From the NCBI GenBank assembly GCA_012798275.1, contig JAAZNO010000045.1, positions 1 to 5,389 on the forward strand: 5,389 nucleotides of DNA, given 5' to 3'. The first letter of the stretch is position 1. Every line of letters starts with the position of its first letter. Under the pieces are notes generated by a model. It made no database searches, had not been told where the DNA came from, and worked only from the letters and a program-made list of their open reading frames with translations. A program made the translations under genes and the position numbers. This DNA comes from Chloroflexota bacterium (GTDB lineage: Bacteria; Chloroflexota; Anaerolineae; B4-G1; SLSP01). Positions 1 through 5,083 of the stretch are shown piece by piece.

Positions 1-81
1 AATTGATTCTTAATCTTCAGCAACCGTCAGGAAATCTTCCGTTTTTTTAGTCAGTGGCTGAACAGTTACCCTGTGAGCCAT

Positions 82-175
82 AACCCGTGAGCAGCGACGG
101 CTCACGGGTTGGCTGGGGATGGAATCCCCCGCCTGACACGAGCCCACCGCGCTGAAGCGCGGTGTTTGAGGACGT
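82..175 (+). mobile_element. Three-hairpin structured region, possible IS200/IS605-type right-end (omega-RNA-like) remnant
   Basis: Three hairpins follow one another. The first has a perfect 11-bp stem (82-92 with 100-110, 7-nt loop). The second pairs 111-120 with 124-133 around a 3-nt loop, with one T/C mismatch at 114/130. The third has a perfect 8-bp GC-rich stem (145-152 with 157-164, TGAA loop) followed by TTTGAGGACGT. From general knowledge, the right ends of TnpB-carrying IS200/IS605 elements often show a GGAATCCCC-like hairpin, then a GC-rich hairpin, then a GAGGA-type boundary, and this segment has that order on the plus strand. No tnpA or tnpB coding sequence is visible in the 81 bases upstream, so this would be a remnant or the edge of an element outside the window. 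It could instead be an unrelated structured 5' leader of the gene starting at 257. The hairpins are certain; the mobile-element identity is a guess. Confidence 0.38.
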
Positions 176-207
176 AGCAGCCCCGGGGGCCAGGAATTTC
201 TGATCTG

Positions 208-233
208 ATTCGTGAAATTCGTGTTCATTCGGG
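208..233 (+). repeat. Short iterated motif ATTCGTG (three copies)
   Basis: ATTCGTG occurs at 208-214 and 217-223, and a one-base variant ATTCGGG at 227-233, with 9- and 10-nt periodicity. The block lies 24 nt upstream of the start codon at 257 and is less GC-rich than its surroundings. It could be a scrap of a dispersed intergenic repeat or a binding site with helical spacing; the window alone cannot decide. Confidence 0.4.
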
Positions 234-244
234 GCCATTTTCGC

Positions 245-250
245 AGGAGG
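245..250 (+). promoter_or_regulatory. Ribosome binding site deciding the start at 257
   Basis: A perfect AGGAGG lies 6 nt before the ATG at 257. An in-frame ATG at 212 would add 15 residues, but it has no such site and would place this Shine-Dalgarno inside the coding region. The ATG at 257 also puts the first zinc-ribbon cysteine at residue 3, as is usual in this protein class. Confidence 0.88.
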
Positions 251-256
251 TATCCA

Positions 257-1084
257 ATGCAATGCCCGCAGTGCGGCTTCGAGAACCGTGACGACGCGCG
301 TTTCTGCAAGCGTTGTGGCCAGAGCTTGTCGGGGGCATCCGCCGTTGCGCCTCCGTTTTGTCCCGCGTGCGGGGCGGCGGTGAAGCCGGGAGCGCGTTTT
401 TGCGCGCGCTGCGGACGGCCCCTGGCCGCTACCCCTGCGCCCCAGGTCGCGCCGCCCGCCCACTCCCCGAGGCCCGCGCCGGTAGCGCCGCGGCCGACCG
501 TGTCTGCTGACGCGCGCGACCTGCCGGCCCCGTCACCCTCTCAACCTCCCGCCCGTGGAACCGCACGCTGGCTGTTCCCTCTCATCACCCTGGCTCTGAT
601 GGCCTGCCTGAGTTGCTGCGGCGTGCTCGCCGTGGGAGTGTGGCCCTCTCTGGGCGAGACGCCACCCGCGGCCCTGGTCGGAGATCCCGCCGGACCCGAT
701 ATTGCCATCCTGGTGCGGGAATCCTATCTGAACCGCAATCTCACCGCGATTTTACCTGACAAGGGTCTGACCGACGCCTTGCTGGACGTGCAGCCGGGCA
801 ATCTCATCGTGACGACGGCGCGCTTCAACGCGCGGTTTGTGACGCTCGAACTCAAAATCGTGGCCCAGATTTCCGTCGTGAATGGCGAAATCGTGATTGA
901 GGTGCAGGAGGTCAGCACGGGCGGCCAGAATCTCATGGACTTTCTGGGCCTGAGCGAGGTGACCGTGGGGGAGAACTTCACCAGCGCGCTGCGGCAACAG
1001 CTGGAAAACGAACTCGGCGCAGGCTCGCAGTTGCTTAACATCAGCACGGACAAGGATCACATCATCCTCAAGGCCCGTTTGTGA
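257..1084 (+). CDS. Double zinc-ribbon, single-pass membrane protein with exported C-terminal domain
   Basis: The protein has 275 residues. Residues 1-53 form two zinc ribbons with C3/C6/C17/C20 and C35/C38/C49/C52, both C-x2-C-x10-C-x2-C, so each probably binds one zinc. Residues 55-103 are a Pro/Ala-rich linker. Residues 105-128 are a hydrophobic membrane segment containing a CLSCC cluster. Residues about 147-275 form an alpha/beta domain with the motifs ESYLNR (155-160) and LLDVQPG (175-181). Positive-inside logic (Arg before the segment) puts the ribbons in the cytoplasm and the C-terminal domain outside. That domain is paralogous to the one in the next gene. Its pattern vaguely recalls YpmS/DUF2140 or other lipid-binding TULIP-like envelope domains, which is inference only. 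The gene is first in a likely three-gene operon with the S8 peptidase gene. No enzymatic motif is seen, so an adaptor or sensor role is more likely than catalysis. The function is unknown. Confidence 0.9.
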   Translation: MQCPQCGFENRDDARFCKRCGQSLSGASAVAPPFCPACGAAVKPGARFCARCGRPLAATPAPQVAPPAHSPRPAPVAPRPTVSADARDLPAPSPSQPPARGTARWLFPLITLALMACLSCCGVLAVGVWPSLGETPPAALVGDPAGPDIAILVRESYLNRNLTAILPDKGLTDALLDVQPGNLIVTTARFNARFVTLELKIVAQISVVNGEIVIEVQEVSTGGQNLMDFLGLSEVTVGENFTSALRQQLENELGAGSQLLNISTDKDHIILKARL

Positions 1085-1085
1085 C

Positions 1086-1091
1086 GGAGGG
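1086..1091 (+). promoter_or_regulatory. Ribosome binding site favouring the ATG at 1098
   Basis: GGAGGG begins just after the stop codon of the upstream gene. It lies 6 nt before the ATG at 1098 but directly abuts the in-frame ATG at 1092, which is too close for initiation. The start is therefore placed at 1098, two residues shorter than the longest reading frame. Confidence 0.75.
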
Positions 1092-1097
1092 ATGACC

Positions 1098-1625
1098 ATG
1101 GGCACCAAAGTGAAACCGGGGGTGCTGGTGTTGATCGGTGTGCTGGCGGGGATGTTCGTGGGCCTGGCAGGCGGTTGGTTGCTGGTCCACGCACTCGAAC
1201 AGACCGTCGCGGCGGAGCCTTTGCCTGCTTTGCCGCCGTATGACATCGAAGTGGTGGTCGAAGAGAGCTACGTCAACCGCATGATGCTGGGAAGTAACAG
1301 CGCCTTGATCGGCGGCAATGTGGATTTGCAGCCCGGCGGCGTCGCGACGTTTGTGGTGCAGCTGGCGGCCGGCCCTTTCAAGCCGGTCGTGCACGGGGAA
1401 GTCGCCTTTCGCGCCGCCGACGGGGGCCGCATGGCGGTGTCCTTGCTGCAGGTGAAGATGGGACGGCTGTCGCTGCTGCGGTTGGTCCCAGGCAGCATGA
1501 TGGAGGATATCAACGCCCTGGTGAACGATCAGCTGGTCGGGCGGGTCGGCTCGAAGGGCCTGGAAGTGGTGGCCGTTGCCACTGATGACACCTCGTTGCG
1601 CCTCTACCTGGCGCAGCGCGAGTGA
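1098..1625 (+). CDS. Single-pass membrane-anchored exported protein, paralogue of the preceding protein's C-terminal domain
   Basis: The protein has 175 residues. A short basic N-terminus (K4, K6) precedes a Gly/Val/Leu-rich membrane segment at about 8-31, so the remainder should lie outside the membrane. Residues 48-175 align with the C-terminal domain of the preceding protein: ESYVNR (56-61) against ESYLNR, and VDLQPGG (75-81) against LDVQPGN, each followed by beta strands and a charged C-terminus. Later, RAADGG leads into a strand and then LRLVPGSMMEDIN, which loosely recalls the DUF2140/YpmS pattern of a DG-containing strand followed by a proline-led helix. This assignment is tentative. 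Unlike its neighbour it has no zinc ribbon and no cysteine. It begins 13 nt after the preceding stop and ends 30 nt before the peptidase gene, so co-transcription is very likely. It may act as a partner, chaperone or lipid-binding accessory of the membrane-bound peptidase, but no activity can be read from the sequence. Confidence 0.88.
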   Translation: MGTKVKPGVLVLIGVLAGMFVGLAGGWLLVHALEQTVAAEPLPALPPYDIEVVVEESYVNRMMLGSNSALIGGNVDLQPGGVATFVVQLAAGPFKPVVHGEVAFRAADGGRMAVSLLQVKMGRLSLLRLVPGSMMEDINALVNDQLVGRVGSKGLEVVAVATDDTSLRLYLAQRE

Positions 1626-1655
1626 ATCTGGAATTTATGACCGCTGGGTGGTTCT

Positions 1656-4019
1656 ATGATGAAACATAAATCGTTACTGATCTTGCTTTTGGCTGGAGGC
1701 GTAGTGCTTCTGGGGGCCGCCGTGGCCCTCTTCTTCATCCTTTCCCCCGGCGCAGAGCCTCCTCCTCCCACGCTCGATCTCAGCGCCCTCACGCTGCCGC
1801 CGTCTCTGGAGGACGTCTCGGCGCTGTACCCGCAGATCGCGCCGTTGTTGAATGATGCGCAGTTAGGCTCGGTCTACAAGGAATTCCTGGTTGCGTACAT
1901 GGAAGGAGGACGTGAGGCCGCGATGCAGCTGGCGCAGGAGCGGGGCCTCTTCACCCCCGACGGGAAGAATCTGCGGGTGACGCTGGTGCTGGATATCGAG
2001 GACAATACGGCGTTGGTCGAGGAACTGCGCGCTGCCGGCATCGAGGTCGTCAGCGCCTATCAGGATCGGGTCAACATCTCCGTGCCGCTCGCGTTGATCG
2101 AGGAGCAGTTCCTGGCGCCAGAAGGTGGCGCGGGCAGCGCATTGATCTTCCAGCAGCTCACGCAGCTGGAGCACGTGATCGCCGTGCGGATGCCGGAGAC
2201 CCGCAAACCCGAGGGGCGCACTTTGCAGGAGGGGGTCACCGGTGAAGGGGTGGCCCTCATCGGCGCGGATGCGTGGCACGCGGCCGGGTTCACCGGCGCG
2301 GGCGTGCGCATTGGCGTCCTCGATTTGGGCTTTGCCGGCTATGAGGCGCTCCTGGGCACGGAATTGCCGGCGGAGGTGACGCTCAACACCTTCGGGTGGT
2401 ATGACGCCGCAGAAGTCCATGGCACGGCCTGTGCCGAAATCATCCACGAAGTCGCCCCCGAGGCGACTCTTTTTTTCGCCTGGTATGACGGTTCAGACGC
2501 CGCGTTGGGTGAAGCGGTGCAGTGGTTGCGCGAGCAGGGGGTCAACATCATCTCGCATTCTGTGGGCGCGGTCATCAGTCCCCGGGATGGGACGGGGTGG
2601 GGCACGCAGCTGGTGGAGGAGACCGCCGCCGAGGGCATCCTGTGGGTGAATTCCGCCGGCAACGAGGCGCTCGTCCATCATCGCGCCGTTTTCACCGACG
2701 AGGACGGCGACGGCTACCACGAGTTCACGACCGGCGATGAGGTGATGGCCATTTACAGCGTGGATGAGATTGAGGTTTATCTCATCTGGCAGGATGCGTG
2801 GGACCGCCCGACGCAGGATCTGGAATTGTTGGTGGTGAGCGCGCAGGGCGACGTGTTGGCGACCTCCGAGGAGCCGCAGTCCGGCGAGCCCGGACAGCGC
2901 CCGGCGGAGGCCTTGTGGGTACAGACTGATGGTGAGACCGTGTATGCTGTCGTGCAGGCCTACAGCGTGACGGCCCCCGTGACGTTTGACGTCTTCGTCC
3001 ATGGCGGCGGAACAGAAGTGGACCTGCCTACCATCTCCTACAGCGTCAGTTCCCCCGGCGACGCGGTCAGCGCGCTCACGGTGGGAGCGACCAACTGGTG
3101 GGATGATACGCTCGCGGATTACAGCTCGCAGGGGCCGACGACGGACGGGAGGCTCAAGCCCGACATCGCTGCACCGGCGGGCGTTTCCGGCGCGACGTAT
3201 GGGAAGTCGGCCTTCGACGGCACCTCCGCTTCGACGCCGCACGTCGCGGGCGCAGCGGCTCTGGTCTGGCAGGCCAACCCCGGCTTCATGCGCGATCAGG
3301 TCAAGGACTACCTGCTGGCCAATGCGCTCGATTTTGGTCCGGCGGGACCGGACACGGCCTTTGGCTACGGGCGCCTGCATTTACCTGCGCCTCAACCGGC
3401 CGCGGTCTTGCCGCCAACGCCGATCACGCCCGACGCCGAGACGCCTTTCTACCCGACAGCCACTCCCGCGCCGTATGCCACACTGGAGCTGCCGACGGAA
3501 TCTCCTGCGTCGGGGCGGACGTCTTCTCCGATGGTGACGGTGTTGGGATGGCTGATTGGCGGATTGGGGTGTACCGGCGCGGGGTTATTGCTGGCCGCCG
3601 CCGTGATCGTGGTGCGGGGAGGACGTTCCAGGCCGGCTCCGGTTCCGCCGCAGCCGGCGGCTTTTGTGCCCGCTGGCGGCGGACAATCCTACGGGCGGGC
3701 TGAACCTGCTCCGCTCCCGCCGCGCCCTGTCGCCCCGCCCGCAGCGCCTGCCCCGCCGTCACCTTTCCCGCCGGCTCCCGCGGCAGCGGATTTGCCCCCG
3801 ACGCAGCGGGTGGGGGCTGCACCGCGACCGGCGGCGGACGCGCACGCCGGCGCTCCCGTCTGTGCCGTGTGCGGCGCGACGGCGCGGCCGGGCGCGCGTT
3901 TCTGCGCGGTGTGCGGCTCGCCGTTGGATTTCCAGGCGCCGGTACAACTCTGTCGGCGTTGTGGGGCGGAATTGCGTCCGAACAGCCGCTTTTGCCCGCG
4001 CTGCGGCGAGCCGGTGTGA
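1656..4019 (+). CDS. Doubly membrane-anchored S8 (subtilisin-type) serine peptidase with C-terminal double zinc ribbon
   Basis: The protein has 787 residues, long for the family because of added modules. Residues 6-29 are a signal anchor without a lipobox. Residues 100-185 form a propeptide-like alpha/beta region. The catalytic domain spans about 195-575 and has Asp223 (GVLDLGF), His255 (VHGTACAEII), oxyanion Asn336 (NSAGNEA) and Ser524 (DGTSASTPHVAG), so the triad is complete and the enzyme should be active outside the membrane. HGTACAEIIHEVAPEA replaces the classical HGTHVAG, as in one non-classical S8 subgroup. A beta-rich insert with DEDGDG, possibly calcium-binding, occupies about 341-460. 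A Pro/Thr stalk (577-625), a second membrane segment (626-653) followed by Arg654/657/659, a Pro/Ala linker, and two zinc ribbons (C736/C739/C750/C753 and C766/C769/C780/C783) follow. The ribbons should be cytosolic. The Shine-Dalgarno is weak (GGGTGG, 1646-1651) and suits the second ATG at 1659 as well as the first. The substrate is unknown. Confidence 0.93.
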   Translation: MMKHKSLLILLLAGGVVLLGAAVALFFILSPGAEPPPPTLDLSALTLPPSLEDVSALYPQIAPLLNDAQLGSVYKEFLVAYMEGGREAAMQLAQERGLFTPDGKNLRVTLVLDIEDNTALVEELRAAGIEVVSAYQDRVNISVPLALIEEQFLAPEGGAGSALIFQQLTQLEHVIAVRMPETRKPEGRTLQEGVTGEGVALIGADAWHAAGFTGAGVRIGVLDLGFAGYEALLGTELPAEVTLNTFGWYDAAEVHGTACAEIIHEVAPEATLFFAWYDGSDAALGEAVQWLREQGVNIISHSVGAVISPRDGTGWGTQLVEETAAEGILWVNSAGNEALVHHRAVFTDEDGDGYHEFTTGDEVMAIYSVDEIEVYLIWQDAWDRPTQDLELLVVSAQGDVLATSEEPQSGEPGQRPAEALWVQTDGETVYAVVQAYSVTAPVTFDVFVHGGGTEVDLPTISYSVSSPGDAVSALTVGATNWWDDTLADYSSQGPTTDGRLKPDIAAPAGVSGATYGKSAFDGTSASTPHVAGAAALVWQANPGFMRDQVKDYLLANALDFGPAGPDTAFGYGRLHLPAPQPAAVLPPTPITPDAETPFYPTATPAPYATLELPTESPASGRTSSPMVTVLGWLIGGLGCTGAGLLLAAAVIVVRGGRSRPAPVPPQPAAFVPAGGGQSYGRAEPAPLPPRPVAPPAAPAPPSPFPPAPAAADLPPTQRVGAAPRPAADAHAGAPVCAVCGATARPGARFCAVCGSPLDFQAPVQLCRRCGAELRPNSRFCPRCGEPV

Positions 4020-4076
4020 CGTCACGGTGACCTGGCGGCTCGACCCTGCTGCAACGTTGGTGGTTGGGGGACGTAT

Positions 4077-4145
4077 ATGAAGAGGATTTGCGCGCTGTCC
4101 AGACTGGCAGCGGCTCCAAAATCCAGAGCCCAAAATTTAACATAA
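4077..4145 (+). CDS. Possible 22-residue leader ORF upstream of the AIM24-family gene
   Basis: An ATG at 4077 follows a GGGGGA (4066-4071) by 5 nt and opens a 22-codon frame that begins MKRICALSRLAAAPKS and ends in TAA at 4143-4145. That stop overlaps the first bases of the next gene's AAGGAG site, so ribosomes finishing here would sit on the downstream Shine-Dalgarno. The peptide is basic and short and has no recognisable homology. This arrangement fits translational coupling or a leader peptide. A 22-codon frame can also arise by chance in a 138-nt gap, and the G-rich site is not a strong Shine-Dalgarno. Confidence 0.25.
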   Translation: MKRICALSRLAAAPKSRAQNLT

Positions 4146-4149
4146 GGAG
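4144..4149 (+). promoter_or_regulatory. Ribosome binding site of the AIM24-family gene
   Basis: AAGGAG lies 8 nt before the ATG at 4158, in an A-rich stretch that contrasts with the GC-rich coding DNA. It supports 4158 as the start. The stop codon of the small upstream frame overlaps it. Confidence 0.85.
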
Positions 4150-4157
4150 AAAGTCCG

Positions 4158-4940
4158 ATGCAGAGTCATGAGATTGATTATCAGGTGTATGGCGACGACT
4201 TGCAGTTTGTGGAGGTGGAGCTCGATCCCCGCGAGACGGTGATCGCCGAAGCCGGAGCGATGATGTACATGGACGACGGCATCGTCTTCGAGACGCGCAT
4301 GGGCGATGGCTCCCGTCCCCAGGGCATGATGGACAAAGTTCTCAGCGTCGGCAAGCGGATGTTCACGGGCGAGTCGCTCTTCATGACCCATTTCACCAAT
4401 GTGTCTGAGGGCAAGCGGCGGCTGGCGTTTGCTGCGCCCTATCCGGGCAAAATCATCGCCATTGACCTCGATGAGGCGCGGGGGGAGCTGATTTGCCAGA
4501 AGGACGCTTTTCTCGCGGCGGCCCTGGGCACGGAAATCAGCATTGCCTTCAACAAGAAGCTCGGCGCGGGCTTCTTTGGCGGCGAGGGTTTTATCCTGCA
4601 GCGGCTGCGGGGCGATGGGATGGCCTTTATCCACGCGGGCGGCACGATCGTCGAGAAGCGCCTGGAAGGGCAGAAGCTGTTGGTGGACACCGGCTGCCTC
4701 GTGGCGTTTGAAAATGGTATCGCCTACGACATTCAGCGCGCGGGCAACCTCAAGTCCATGCTTTTCGGCGGGGAGGGCCTATTCCTGGCAACCTTGCAGG
4801 GGACCGGGCGCGTGTGGTTGCAATCGCTGCCCTTCTCGCGGCTCGCGGACCGCGTCCTGGCGTCGGCCCCTTCGCAAGGGGGGAAGAGCTCCGACGAGGG
4901 CTCGGTGATTCGCGGACTGTCGGGGCTGCTGCAGCAGTAA
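4158..4940 (+). CDS. AIM24 / TIGR00266 family protein
   Basis: The protein has 260 residues, close to the usual family length, with no signal peptide or membrane segment, so it is probably cytoplasmic. Family hallmarks run in order: EAGAMMYMD (31-39), GESLFMTHF (71-79), [11 protein letters not shown] (94-104), [10 protein letters not shown] (141-150), HAGGTIVEK (159-167), [10 protein letters not shown] (176-185) and [20 protein letters not shown] (202-221). The Gly-rich strands fit the beta-sandwich or double-stranded beta-helix fold known for AIM24-like proteins. In yeast, Aim24 is a mitochondrial inner-membrane protein linked to cristae organisation; the bacterial role is not established. 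The last 30 or so residues ([13 protein letters not shown] onwards) are low-complexity and look like a flexible tail. The gene has the same orientation as the peptidase operon but lies 138 nt downstream with a strong Shine-Dalgarno, so it could be a separate unit or be read through. It ends upstream of the bidirectional terminator. Confidence 0.93.
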   Translation: MQSHEIDYQVYGDDLQFVEVELDPRETVIAEAGAMMYMDDGIVFETRMGDGSRPQGMMDKVLSVGKRMFTGESLFMTHFTNVSEGKRRLAFAAPYPGKIIAIDLDEARGELICQKDAFLAAALGTEISIAFNKKLGAGFFGGEGFILQRLRGDGMAFIHAGGTIVEKRLEGQKLLVDTGCLVAFENGIAYDIQRAGNLKSMLFGGEGLFLATLQGTGRVWLQSLPFSRLADRVLASAPSQGGKSSDEGSVIRGLSGLLQQ

Positions 4941-4974
4941 CGGAGATGGGAAGGGCAGGTCGGCTTGCGCCACA

Positions 4975-5077
4975 GGTGCGAGCTGCCGGCGTCCGACAAA
5001 GAAGGAAGTGTGAAAATAGCCGGGTGATGGAACGCCATCACCCGGTTTTCATGTCGGCCGTCGGCGCCGGCAGCACC
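4975..5077. repeat. Long imperfect inverted repeat enclosing the terminator
   Basis: Bases 4982-4997 (GCTGCCGGCG, T bulge, CCGAC) are complementary to 5060-5074, giving 15 pairs with a single bulged T at 4992. Allowing a 4-nt bulge, GGTG at 4975-4978 also pairs with CACC at 5074-5077 (competing with G4982 for 5074). The loop contains the complete terminator hairpin at 5020-5045, so the arms are nested around it. The arms fill almost all of the gap between the two convergent genes. GC-rich composition raises the chance of accidental complementarity, but 15 pairs with one bulge is more than expected in a 140-nt gap. Confidence 0.55.
5013..5049. terminator. Bidirectional intrinsic terminator between convergent genes
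   Basis: A perfect 11-bp stem, CCGGGTGATGG (5020-5030) with CCATCACCCGG (5035-5045), closes an AACG loop. It is followed on the plus strand by TTTTC, and flanked on the other side by GAAAATAG, which reads CTATTTTC on the minus strand. Both directions therefore have a stem plus a short U-tract. It serves the AIM24-family gene ending at 4940 and the minus-strand gene ending at 5084. The U-tracts are short, but the stem is strong and the placement exact. Confidence 0.92.
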
Positions 5078-5083
5078 AGCGTG

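Noticed and set aside
30..48. GGAA-ATC-TTCC hairpin followed by seven T residues, as a terminator
   Set aside because: The T-run is convincing, but the stem is only 4 bp and AT/GC mixed, so it would be too weak for an intrinsic terminator.
10..81. Minus-strand 23-codon frame starting MAHRVTVQPLTKKTEDF
   Set aside because: The composition looks protein-like, but the ATG sits directly after the 11-bp hairpin without a Shine-Dalgarno, and its longer in-frame extension is antisense to the hairpin cluster and the first gene. It may be a remnant, but it cannot be supported as a gene.
111..175. Fluoride (crcB) riboswitch, because of GGGGATGGAATCCCCC
   Set aside because: The first stem recalls the crcB motif, but the expected AACCGC-like segment and the 3' TGATGA-CCTAC-like segment are missing, and the downstream gene is not a fluoride transporter.
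180..190. GCCCCGGGGGC palindrome as a hairpin
   Set aside because: The arms leave almost no loop, so it cannot fold into a stable hairpin; it is a short GC palindrome that may be chance.
212..256. Upstream ATG at 212 as the start of the zinc-ribbon protein
   Set aside because: It would translate across the perfect AGGAGG at 245-250 and has no ribosome binding site of its own; the extra residues overlap the ATTCGTG repeats.
2493..3380. Long minus-strand open frame opposite the peptidase gene
   Set aside because: It is the Arg-rich shadow of a GC-rich gene that carries a full catalytic triad on the other strand; no family motif is seen in it.
4057..4079. TTGGTG and TATATG as a promoter for the AIM24-family gene
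   Set aside because: The two boxes are only 11 nt apart, too close for a sigma-70-type promoter, and the alternative CTGCAA at 4049 is a poor match with a 19-nt spacer.
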